From: Mycobacterium rhizamassiliense
GTDB taxonomy: Bacteria; Actinomycetota; Actinomycetes; Mycobacteriales; Mycobacteriaceae
Assembly (NCBI RefSeq): GCF_900157375.1
Contig: NZ_LT721901.1
Span: 3,777,333 to 3,841,332, forward strand
DNA length: 64,000 nt
Direction of reading: 5' to 3'
The notes under the pieces are model-generated. The model was not told the origin of the DNA, made no database searches, and saw only the letters and a program-made list of their open reading frames with translations. Shown here one piece after another: positions 45,754 to 53,944 of this stretch (positions are counted from its first letter, which is position 1; each line of letters begins with the position of its first letter). The translations under genes were made by a program, and so were the position numbers.

Positions 45754-46218
45754 TTGAATAACGTCCGCAAGACGCTCGTCCTGACCGCGATCACCGGCAC
45801 GCTCCTGAGCGTGCCGTCCGCAACCGCTAGCGCGGACCCGATGGGCATTGATCCGAACGTTGCTCCCGCTGCGCCTGCGCCGGACGCGGCTCCGCCGGCC
45901 CTCAACGTGGCGCCGGCCGGTTTCGACCCGAACCTTCCGCCGCCGCCTCCGCCGCCGGCCCCGGACGCTCCGCCGCCGATCAGGGCGTACAGCGTGAACT
46001 GGGACGCCATCGCGCAGTGCGAGTCGGGCGGTAACTGGGGGATCAGCACCGGTAACGGCTTCTCCGGCGGTCTGCAGTTCACCCCGAGCACCTGGCGCTC
46101 CAATGGCGGATCGGGCTCGCCGAACGGCGCCAGCCGCGAGGAGCAGATCCGCGTGGCCGAGAACGTGCTGCACTCCCAGGGCATCGGTGCCTGGCCGGTG
46201 TGCGGCCGTCGCGGCTAG
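45754..46218 (+). CDS. rpfE: Resuscitation-promoting factor (RpfE type)
   Basis: From TTG 45754, after the AAAGGAAC ribosome site, the product is 154 residues. It has a signal peptide (VRKTLVLTAITGTLLS...ATASA), a Pro/Ala-rich linker (PPPPPPPAPDAPPP) and the C-terminal Rpf domain: VNWDAIAQCESGGNW with catalytic Glu, FSGGLQFTPSTWRSNGGSGS and VAENVLHSQGIGAWPVCG. The domain is a lysozyme/transglycosylase fold that cleaves peptidoglycan and wakes dormant cells, with a conserved disulfide between the Cys of QCESGG and PVCG. It is exported. The linker is shorter than the tuberculosis RpfE. Confidence 0.93.
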   Translation: MNNVRKTLVLTAITGTLLSVPSATASADPMGIDPNVAPAAPAPDAAPPALNVAPAGFDPNLPPPPPPPAPDAPPPIRAYSVNWDAIAQCESGGNWGISTGNGFSGGLQFTPSTWRSNGGSGSPNGASREEQIRVAENVLHSQGIGAWPVCGRRG

Positions 46219-46254
46219 CCACCTACCGGCGGCCTCGCCGTCACGCTCTACCGG

Positions 46255-46282
46255 GAATGCCGGGCCTTCGGGCCCGGCATTC
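46255..46282 (+). terminator. Intrinsic terminator-like hairpin after rpfE
   Basis: GAATGCCGGGCC (46255-46266), loop TTCG, GGCCCGGCATTC (46271-46282): a perfect 12-bp stem with a stable UUCG tetraloop, followed by TTCGTCT. It lies 36 bp after the rpfE stop. Confidence 0.85.
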
Positions 46283-46354
46283 TTCGTCTGTGACGACCGG
46301 TCGGGTTGACGAATAGGACAAGACGGACGGCACAAGGCTGGCAAGGTGCCTTAC

Positions 46355-47374
46355 ATGTCGAACCACTTCACCGGCCTGAGTCTGGGACCACCGCTGGGCG
46401 ATCAGCGCCTCGACCTGTGCGACCTGTACGCGTTCCAATCGCCGACCGACGGCTCACGCACCGTCCTGATCCTCAACGCCAATGTGGCTGCCGACGCGCT
46501 GCATCCTGATGCCATCTACCGACTGGCAATCGACACCGATGGCGACCTGATCAACGACATCGCATTCAGCTTCGTGTTCTCGGTGCCGGTGGAGGGAAAG
46601 CAAACGGTCAACGTGTTCCTGGCCCGCGGTGAACAGTCCCGTTCACCCGAGCCGGTGGGCGAGCAGATCTTCACCGACGTACCGGTGGCGTTCGGAGCGC
46701 AACCGAACATCGTCACCGCGGGCGACATCACGTTCGCCGCCGGCGCCCGCAGCGATGCCTTCTTCTTCGACTACGACGGCATCAAGAACCTGTTCGACAT
46801 CACCGGCAAGCGGAACTTCACCGCCCCCCATCTCGCTGAACTCGGCGGCAAATCTCCGTGGACCGGTCAGGACTCCAATACCGAGGCCAATGTCTGCTCG
46901 ATGGCGATCGAGCTGCCGACCAACGTGCTGAGCACGACGGGTCAGATCCGTATCTGGGGACGGTGCAGCCTGCGGGAAAGCGGTTCACTGAATCATGTGG
47001 ATCGCGCCGGGCACCCATCGGTGGGCAGTTTTTTCAACACCGACGACACCAAACTGGAGTACAACGCGAGCGAGCCCCCGAACGACTGGGAGCGATGGCT
47101 CGACCAGTTCGTCCACCTCATGGGTCACACCGGCGACTACAACCGGGAAGAGGCCGTCGCCGCGATCGAGAAGGAGGGCCTGTTGCCGGACATGCTGACC
47201 TTCGACCCCGCCAAGCCGGCCGCATATCCGAACGGCCGGGTGTTCACCGACGATGTCATCGACTACCGGCTGGCGTTCCTCACCAAGGGCGAGTGCCCGC
47301 CGTCGGGCCTCTCGCCGCATACCGACACCCTGTCGGAGTTCCCGTATCTCGGTCCGCCCCACGGACGCGGGTAG
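46355..47374 (+). CDS. DUF4331-family protein
   Basis: The product is 339 residues from ATG 46355 (342 from the in-frame GTG 46346). It begins MSNHFTGLSLGPPLGDQRLD and continues LCDLYAFQSPTDGSRTVLILN, the DUF4331 pattern, with DAIYRLAIDTDGDLINDIAF, AGARSDAFFFDYDGIKNLF and FTDDVIDYRLAFLTKG. There is no signal peptide. Members are a beta-rich family of unknown function, often near stress or redox genes. The rpfE terminator separates it from rpfE; a short gap leads to the next gene. Confidence 0.82.
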   Translation: MSNHFTGLSLGPPLGDQRLDLCDLYAFQSPTDGSRTVLILNANVAADALHPDAIYRLAIDTDGDLINDIAFSFVFSVPVEGKQTVNVFLARGEQSRSPEPVGEQIFTDVPVAFGAQPNIVTAGDITFAAGARSDAFFFDYDGIKNLFDITGKRNFTAPHLAELGGKSPWTGQDSNTEANVCSMAIELPTNVLSTTGQIRIWGRCSLRESGSLNHVDRAGHPSVGSFFNTDDTKLEYNASEPPNDWERWLDQFVHLMGHTGDYNREEAVAAIEKEGLLPDMLTFDPAKPAAYPNGRVFTDDVIDYRLAFLTKGECPPSGLSPHTDTLSEFPYLGPPHGRG

Positions 47375-47384
47375 CGTCGGGGCC

Positions 47385-48644
47385 GTGAGCCCATCGCCGC
47401 GTGAATTCGACATCGTGCTGTACGGGGCCACCGGCTTCGTAGGCAAGCTGACCGCCGAATATTTGGCCCGCGCCGGCGGGTATGCGCGCGTCGCACTGGC
47501 CGGCCGGTCGACCGACCGCCTGCTCGCCGTTCGCAAGACCCTCGGTGAGAGCGCACAGTCCTGGCCGGTGATCGCCGCCGATGCGGCGCAGCCGTCGACC
47601 CTCGACGAGATGGCCGCCCGCACCCAGGTCGTCGTGACGACGGTCGGGCCTTACAACCGCTACGGGCTGCCGCTGGTGGCCGCCTGCGCGGCCGCGGGCA
47701 CCGATTACGCGGACCTCACTGGCGAGGCGATGTTCATCCGCGAGGCCATCGACCTCTATCACAAGCAGGCCGCCGACACCGGCGCGCGGATCGTGCACTG
47801 CTGCGGGTTCGATTCCGTGCCGTCCGACATGACGGTGTACGCGCTCTACCGCGCGGCGCAAGCCGACGGCACCGGCGAGCTGACCGACACCGACTTCGTG
47901 CTGCGCTCGATGTCCGGCGGGCTATCCGGCGGCACCATTGCCTCGGTGCTCGATGTGCTGGACGCCTCCTCCGGCGACGCCGAAATACGTCGTCAGCTCG
48001 CCGACCCCTACACGCTGAGCACCGACCGTGGCGCCGAGCCCGAACTGGGCCGCCAGACGGATCAGCCGTGGGGGCGTGGCAGCCAGATCGCGCCGGAGCT
48101 GGCCGGGCTGTGGACCGCCGGATACCTCATGGGATCGATCGATACCCGAATAGTGCGGCGCAGCAACGCATTACAGGACTGGGCCTACGGCCGGCAATTT
48201 CGCTACAGCGAATACATGAGCCTGGGGTCGTCGCCGGCCGCGCCGGTGGCATCGGCCGTAATGGCCGGGGTGAGCACCGCGACAACCGCCCTGGGCAGCC
48301 GGTACTTCCGGAAGCTGCCGCGCCGCCTGGTGGACCGGGTTGTCCCCAAGCCCGGCTCGGGTCCCAGCCCGGCCGCGCGCGAACGCGGCTACTACCGCAT
48401 CGAGACCTACACCACCACGACCAGCGGCGCGCGTTACGTCGCCCGGATGGAACAGCAGGGGGACCCCGGCTACAAGGCGACATCGGTGCTGTTGGGGGAG
48501 TGCGGCCTCGCCCTCGCACTGGACCGCGACAAGCTTTCCGAACTGCGCGGCGTGCTCACCCCCGCGTCCGCGATGGGCGAGGCCCTGCTGGCCCGATTCG
48601 GCGGCGCCGGGGTGTCGTTGCGGACCGAGCGACTCCCCGGGTAG
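47385..48644 (+). CDS. Saccharopine-dehydrogenase-like / trans-acting enoyl reductase family protein
   Basis: GTG 47385 gives 419 residues, the length of the M. tuberculosis homologue Rv2449c. The N-terminal Rossmann site is DIVLYGATGFVGKLTAEYL (residues 9-27); VVVTTVGPYNRYGLPLVAAC and HCCGFDSVPSDMTVYAL are conserved in the family that includes the trans enoyl reductase of phenolic glycolipid synthesis (Rv2953). By analogy it may reduce a lipid intermediate with NADPH, but no polyketide gene is near. It starts 11 bp after the DUF4331 gene. Confidence 0.82.
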   Translation: MSPSPREFDIVLYGATGFVGKLTAEYLARAGGYARVALAGRSTDRLLAVRKTLGESAQSWPVIAADAAQPSTLDEMAARTQVVVTTVGPYNRYGLPLVAACAAAGTDYADLTGEAMFIREAIDLYHKQAADTGARIVHCCGFDSVPSDMTVYALYRAAQADGTGELTDTDFVLRSMSGGLSGGTIASVLDVLDASSGDAEIRRQLADPYTLSTDRGAEPELGRQTDQPWGRGSQIAPELAGLWTAGYLMGSIDTRIVRRSNALQDWAYGRQFRYSEYMSLGSSPAAPVASAVMAGVSTATTALGSRYFRKLPRRLVDRVVPKPGSGPSPAARERGYYRIETYTTTTSGARYVARMEQQGDPGYKATSVLLGECGLALALDRDKLSELRGVLTPASAMGEALLARFGGAGVSLRTERLPG

Positions 48645-48705
48645 GGCTTCACCTGCGGGTTTGGGCGCTTACACGCGAGTAAATTGCGCTCCCTAGAATT
48701 GACCG

Positions 48706-51363
48706 GTGACCGCCAGCCGCAGCCCTGCCTCCGACCTGCCCAAGTCGTGGGATCCGGCCGCGGCGGAGAGCGCCATCTACCAGAAATGGGTGGATGCCGG
48801 GTACTTCACCGCGGACCCAACCAGCGCCAAACCCGGGTACTCGATCGTGCTGCCGCCACCGAACGTCACCGGCAGCCTGCACATGGGTCACGCCCTCGAG
48901 CACACCATGATGGACGCCCTGACCCGCCGCAAGCGCATGCAGGGTTATGAGGTGCTGTGGCAGCCGGGTACCGACCATGCGGGTATCGCGACCCAGAGCG
49001 TGGTGGAAAAGCAGCTCGCGGTCGACGGCAAGACCAAAGAGGACTTCGGCCGGGACCTGTTCATCGACAAGATCTGGGATTGGAAGCGTGAGTCCGGCGG
49101 CGCCATCGGTGGGCAGATGCGACGGCTCGGGGACGGCGTCGACTGGAGCCGCGACCGGTTCACCATGGACGAGGGTCTGTCCCGCGCCGTGCGGACCATG
49201 TTCAAACGGCTCTACGACGCCGGACTGATCTATCAGGCCGAGCGGCTCGTCAACTGGTCGCCGGAGCTTCAGACGGCGCTCTCCGACATCGAGGTGATCC
49301 ACGACGAGGTCGAGGGCGAGCTGGTCTCGTTCCGCTATGGCTCCATGGACGACTCGCAGCCCCACATCGTGGTCGCCACCACCCGGGTCGAGACGATGCT
49401 GGGCGATACCGCCATCGCCGTGCACCCCGACGACGAGCGCTACCGTCAGCTGGTCGGCACCACCCTGCCGCACCCGTTTGTGGACCGGCAGCTCATCGTC
49501 GTCGCCGACGAACATGTGGACCCCGAATTCGGCACCGGTGCCGTCAAAGTCACTCCCGCGCATGACCCGAACGACTTCGAGATCGGGCTGCGCCACAACC
49601 TGCCGATGATCTCGATCATGGACACCCGGGCCCGGATCGTTGACACCGGAACACAATTCGACGGCATGGACCGATTCGAGGCACGGATCGCCGTGCGCGA
49701 AGCGCTGGCCGCCGAGGGCCGGGTCGTCGCGGAGAAGCGTCCGTACTTGCACAGCGTCGGGCATTCGGAGCGCAGTGGCGAGCCGATTGAACCCAGGCTG
49801 TCGCTGCAGTGGTGGGTGAGGGTGGAGTCGCTGGCAAAGGCCGCGGGCGACGCGGTGCGCAACGGCGACACCGTGATTCACCCCGCCAGCCTGGAGCCCA
49901 GGTGGTTCGCCTGGGTGGACGACATGCACGACTGGTGCATCTCGCGCCAGCTGTGGTGGGGCCACCGGATCCCGATCTGGTACGGGCCCAACGGTGAACA
50001 GGTCTGTGTCGGCCCCGACGAGACGCCGCCGGATGGCTGGGAGCAGGACACCGACGTCCTGGACACCTGGTTTTCGTCCGGGCTGTGGCCGTTCTCCACG
50101 TTGGGCTGGCCGTCGCAGACGCTGGAGCTGGAAAAGTTCTATCCGATAAGCGTTTTGGTGACCGGATACGACATCTTGTTCTTCTGGGTCGCCCGGATGA
50201 TGATGTTCGGCACCTTCGTCGGCGGCGATGACACCATCACGCTCGACGGGCGCCGCGGACCGCAGGTGCCATTCACCGATGTCTTCCTGCACGGGCTGAT
50301 CCGTGACGAATCCGGCCGCAAGATGAGCAAGTCCAAGGGCAACGTCATCGACCCGCTGGACTGGGTGGAGACGTTCGGGGCCGATGCGCTGCGGTTCACC
50401 CTGGCCCGCGGCGCCAGCCCCGGCGGCGACCTGGCAGTCGGCGAGGACCACGTCCGGGCGTCGCGCAACTTCGGCACCAAGCTGTTCAACGCGACCCGGT
50501 TCGCGTTGATCAACGGCGCGCGGCTGGCGCCGCTACCGCCGGAGGCCGAGCTGACCGACGCCGACAGGTGGATCCTGGGACGGCTGGAACAGGTTCGCGC
50601 CGAGGTGGATTCGGCGTTTGACGGCTACGAGTTCAGCAGGGCGTGCGAGTCGCTCTACCACTTCGCCTGGGACGAATTCTGCGACTGGTACGTCGAGCTG
50701 GCCAAGACGCAGCTGGCCGACGGGCTGACGCACACCACGGCCGTGCTGGCCGCCGCGCTGGACACACTGCTTCGGCTGCTGCACCCGGTGATTCCCTTCA
50801 TCACCGAGGCGTTGTGGCAGGCGTTGACAGACGAAGAATCGCTGGTGATCGCCGAATGGCCGAAGCCGTCCGGCATGGTTCTCGATCAGGTTGCCACGCA
50901 ACGCATTACCGATATGCAACGGCTCGTGACCGAGGTGCGCAGGTTCCGTAGCGATCAGGGCCTGGCAGATCGGCAGAAGGTGCCGGCCCGGTTGGCCGGC
51001 GTCGAAGACTCCGATCTGACCACCCAGGTGGCCGCGGTGACGTCGCTGGCGTGGCTCACCGAGCCGGGCCCGGACTTCCGCGCGTCGGCGTCGGTCGAAG
51101 TTCGGCTGGGTGCGAATATGGACCGCACCGTCGTCGTCGAACTGGACACCTCGAGCACCATCGACGTCGCCGCCGAGCGCCGCCGGCTCGAAAAGGACTT
51201 GGCTGCAGCGCAAAAGGAGCTGGCCTCCACCGCCGCCAAGCTGTCCAACGCCGACTTCCTAGGCAAGGCGCCCGAACCCGTCGTCGCCAAGATCCGGGAC
51301 CGGCAGCGGGTCGCCCAGGAGGAGAGCGACCGGATCACCGCCAGGCTGGCTGGGCTGCAATGA
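48706..51363 (+). CDS. valS: Valyl-tRNA synthetase
   Basis: The 885-residue class I synthetase has the HIGH box in PPNVTGSLHMGHALEH (HMGH at 59-62), the connective editing domain with TTRVETMLGDTA and an Asp in the FGTGAVKVTPAHD segment, and KMSKS at 539-543. The C-terminal coiled coil (AAERRRLEKDLAAAQKELAS) is typical of ValRS. GTG 48706 is the start. The last base pairs overlap folC (ATGA), a conserved coupling. Confidence 0.96.
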   Translation: MTASRSPASDLPKSWDPAAAESAIYQKWVDAGYFTADPTSAKPGYSIVLPPPNVTGSLHMGHALEHTMMDALTRRKRMQGYEVLWQPGTDHAGIATQSVVEKQLAVDGKTKEDFGRDLFIDKIWDWKRESGGAIGGQMRRLGDGVDWSRDRFTMDEGLSRAVRTMFKRLYDAGLIYQAERLVNWSPELQTALSDIEVIHDEVEGELVSFRYGSMDDSQPHIVVATTRVETMLGDTAIAVHPDDERYRQLVGTTLPHPFVDRQLIVVADEHVDPEFGTGAVKVTPAHDPNDFEIGLRHNLPMISIMDTRARIVDTGTQFDGMDRFEARIAVREALAAEGRVVAEKRPYLHSVGHSERSGEPIEPRLSLQWWVRVESLAKAAGDAVRNGDTVIHPASLEPRWFAWVDDMHDWCISRQLWWGHRIPIWYGPNGEQVCVGPDETPPDGWEQDTDVLDTWFSSGLWPFSTLGWPSQTLELEKFYPISVLVTGYDILFFWVARMMMFGTFVGGDDTITLDGRRGPQVPFTDVFLHGLIRDESGRKMSKSKGNVIDPLDWVETFGADALRFTLARGASPGGDLAVGEDHVRASRNFGTKLFNATRFALINGARLAPLPPEAELTDADRWILGRLEQVRAEVDSAFDGYEFSRACESLYHFAWDEFCDWYVELAKTQLADGLTHTTAVLAAALDTLLRLLHPVIPFITEALWQALTDEESLVIAEWPKPSGMVLDQVATQRITDMQRLVTEVRRFRSDQGLADRQKVPARLAGVEDSDLTTQVAAVTSLAWLTEPGPDFRASASVEVRLGANMDRTVVVELDTSSTIDVAAERRRLEKDLAAAQKELASTAAKLSNADFLGKAPEPVVAKIRDRQRVAQEESDRITARLAGLQ

Positions 51364-52799
51364 CTTTCGAGCCGCCCGAGTGGGAGACGGATACCAGCAC
51401 GGTTCCCACACCGGACGAGATCGCGTCCCTGTGGCAAGTCGAGCACCTGCTCGACCAGCGCTGGCCGGAAACCAAGATCGAGCCGAGTCTGACGCGCATC
51501 AGCGCGTTGATGGACCTGCTGGGTTCGCCGCAGCTCGGCTACCCGTCGATCCACGTCGCGGGGACCAACGGCAAGACCTCGGTGGTGCGGATGATCGACG
51601 CGCTGCTGACCGCGTTGCAGCGGCGCACCGGCCGAACCACCAGCCCGCACCTGCAGTCGGCCACCGAACGCATCGCGATTGACGGAAAGCCGATCAGCCC
51701 AGGGCAATACGTCGCGACCTACCGCGAGATCGAGCCCTTTGTGCAGATGATCGACGCGCAATCGCAGGCCGCCGGCGGCCCGGCGATGAGCAAGTTCGAG
51801 GTGCTCACCGCCATGGCCTTCGCGGCGTTCGCCGATGCGCCCGTCGAAGTCGCGGTGGTGGAAGTCGGCATGGGCGGGCGCTGGGATGCCACCAACGTCA
51901 TCAACGCGCCGGTCGCGGTCATCACCCCGATCGGCATCGATCACGTCGAATACCTCGGCGACGACGTCGCCGCCATTGCCGGCGAGAAGGCGGGCATCAT
52001 CACCAAGGCCGCCGAGGGAGCACCCGATACGGTCGCCGTCATCGCCAAGCAGGTACCCGAGGCCATGGAAGTGGTGCTGGCCCAATCGGTTCGGGCCGAC
52101 GCCGCGGTCGCCCGCGAGGATTCCGAGTTCGCGGTGCTCGGCCGGCAGGTCGCCGTCGGCGGGCAGGTGCTGCAGTTGCAAGGCCTCGGCGGCGTGTACT
52201 CCGACATCTTCTTGCCGCTGCACGGCGAACATCAGGCGCACAACGCGGTGGTGGCGCTGGCGGCGGTGGAGGCGTTTTTCGGCGCCGGCCCGCAGCGTCA
52301 GCTCGACGTCGATGCCGTCCGGGCCGGTTTCGCCGACGTCACCAGCCCCGGTCGGCTGGAAAGGATGCGCAGTGCGCCAACGGTTTTCATCGATGCCGCC
52401 CACAATCCAGCGGGTGCGGCCGCCCTGGCCGAGACGCTGGCCGGTGAATTCGATTTCCGATTCCTGGTCGGCGTGATCAGCGTGCTAGCGGACAAGGACG
52501 TGGACGGCATTCTCGCCGCGCTGGAGCCGGTGTTCAGTTCGGTCGTGGTCACACACAACGGCTCGCCGCGGGCGCTCGACGTCGAGTCGCTGTCGCTGGC
52601 CGCGCAGCAGCGCTTCGGGCCCGAGCGCGTGGTGACGGCCGAGAATCTGCGCGACGCCATCGAGGTCGCGACCGCGCTGGTGGACGAGGAGACCGTCGAG
52701 GGTGAGGCCGAGTCGTTCTCCGGCACCGGGATCGTGATCACCGGCTCGGTCGTCACCGCCGGCGCGGCGCGCACGTTGTTCGGTCGTGATCCGCAATGA
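51360..52799 (+). CDS. folC: Folylpolyglutamate / dihydrofolate synthase
   Basis: The 479-residue Mur-ligase-family enzyme adds glutamates to folate. The ATP site is VAGTNGKTSVV (66-76). ATG 51360 overlaps the valS stop, and the downstream ATG 52796 overlaps the folC stop. EVGMGGRWDATNVI and GIDHVEYLGDDVAAIAGEKA are the classical substrate and metal blocks. DAAHNPAGAAALAETL opens the C-terminal domain. Confidence 0.95.
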   Translation: MTFEPPEWETDTSTVPTPDEIASLWQVEHLLDQRWPETKIEPSLTRISALMDLLGSPQLGYPSIHVAGTNGKTSVVRMIDALLTALQRRTGRTTSPHLQSATERIAIDGKPISPGQYVATYREIEPFVQMIDAQSQAAGGPAMSKFEVLTAMAFAAFADAPVEVAVVEVGMGGRWDATNVINAPVAVITPIGIDHVEYLGDDVAAIAGEKAGIITKAAEGAPDTVAVIAKQVPEAMEVVLAQSVRADAAVAREDSEFAVLGRQVAVGGQVLQLQGLGGVYSDIFLPLHGEHQAHNAVVALAAVEAFFGAGPQRQLDVDAVRAGFADVTSPGRLERMRSAPTVFIDAAHNPAGAAALAETLAGEFDFRFLVGVISVLADKDVDGILAALEPVFSSVVVTHNGSPRALDVESLSLAAQQRFGPERVVTAENLRDAIEVATALVDEETVEGEAESFSGTGIVITGSVVTAGAARTLFGRDPQ

Positions 52800-53188
52800 C
52801 CGAACCACCCGACACCCCGAACAACGCCCCGGGCCCCGATCCCTGGCGGAGCTTTCGTGGCGTGATGGCCGCGACGCTGCTCCTGGAGGCGATCGTGGTG
52901 CTGCTGGCCATCCCGGTCGTGGGCGCCGTCGGCGGCGGCCTGAATCCGGTGTCGCTGGGCTACCTGATCGGGCTGGCGGTGCTGCTGGTTTTGCTGGCCG
53001 GGCTGCAGGGCCGGCCCTGGGCGATCTGGGTCAACCTGGGCGTCCAGGTGATCCTGCTGGCCGGTTTTGCCCTCTATCCGGGGGTGGGCTTCATCGGTGT
53101 GCTGTTCACCGGTTTATGGGCCCTGATCGCCTATTTCCGGGCCGAGGTCCGGCGCCGCGAGGGTGACGGGCAGTCACCGCAGGGCTGA
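52796..53188 (+). CDS. DUF4233 small membrane protein
   Basis: The 130-residue product has four predicted membrane segments (LLLEAIVVLLAIPVVGAVGG; LGYLIGLAVLLVLLAGL; WVNLGVQVILLAGFALY; VGFIGVLFTGLWALIAYF). The N-terminal tail is Pro-rich. DUF4233 proteins are actinobacterial and always sit between folC and ndk. The function is unknown. The start overlaps folC (ATGA). Confidence 0.85.
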   Translation: MTEPPDTPNNAPGPDPWRSFRGVMAATLLLEAIVVLLAIPVVGAVGGGLNPVSLGYLIGLAVLLVLLAGLQGRPWAIWVNLGVQVILLAGFALYPGVGFIGVLFTGLWALIAYFRAEVRRREGDGQSPQG

Positions 53189-53217
53189 ACTGCCCGCGAT
53201 TCTGTACGCTGTGCGCC

Positions 53218-53628
53218 GTGACGGAACGGACCCTGGTACTGATCAAGCCCGACGGTGTGGCGCGCCGCCTGGTGGGCGAGATCATCAGCCGCATCGAGCA
53301 AAAGGGCCTCACCATTACGGCACTCGAGCTCCGTGGCGTCAGCCGGGACCTGGCCGCCCAGCACTACGCTGAGCACGACGGCAAACCGTTCTTCGAGCCG
53401 TTGCTTGACTTCATCACCAGCGGGCCGGTGGTCGCAGCAATCGTGGAGGGGCCACGGGCCATCGCCGCGTTCCGGCAGCTCGCCGGCGGCACCGACCCGG
53501 TCGACAAGGCCACACCCGGCACCATTCGCGGCGATTTCGGGCTGGAAACCCAGCTCAACCTGGTCCACGGGTCGGACTCGACCGACTCCGCCAAGCGCGA
53601 AATCGCGCTCTGGTTCCCCGGCGCGTAA
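53218..53628 (+). CDS. ndk: Nucleoside diphosphate kinase
   Basis: The 136-residue enzyme transfers phosphate between nucleoside tri- and diphosphates through His117 in NLVHGSDS. TLVLIKPDGVARRLVGEI and RGDFG are the usual flanking motifs. GTG start at 53218. It is 29 bp after the DUF4233 gene. Confidence 0.96.
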   Translation: MTERTLVLIKPDGVARRLVGEIISRIEQKGLTITALELRGVSRDLAAQHYAEHDGKPFFEPLLDFITSGPVVAAIVEGPRAIAAFRQLAGGTDPVDKATPGTIRGDFGLETQLNLVHGSDSTDSAKREIALWFPGA

Positions 53629-53944
53629 GCCCCTGCGGCTACCCCGATCCCGGGTTCTCACTCAGGGTCGCGTGGACAGGCAGAGTGATGTGGGATACTG
53701 ACTGCGGGTGAACGTCGCCGGACCGGCTTCAGACACCCGAATGAAGACTTAGACAAGCGCGACCATCGCCAGCTCGCGATGTTGCGCGGCATGTCAGGCC
53801 GACATTCAGACAGGCGCCGGGTGGGTTCGAAACGAGCCGCTCGGGGCGAGACCATCACAAGCCCGGGAGAAGCACCCGGGCACATAGCGAAGCCCTCGCG
53901 TGGCCGCGTCGATAAGGACGCGCCCGGGGGCTCAAGGAGAATAC
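53629..53944 (+). promoter_or_regulatory. rne promoter and leader region
   Basis: The 316-bp gap holds no gene. A possible promoter is TGGACA (53673-53678), a 15-bp spacer, and GATACT (53694-53699); this would give a leader of about 240 nt before the rne start. A perfect 7-bp hairpin GCCCGGG (53861-53867) / CCCGGGC (53875-53881) lies in it. Long, structured rne leaders that allow self-control are known in bacteria; here that is inference. Confidence 0.45.
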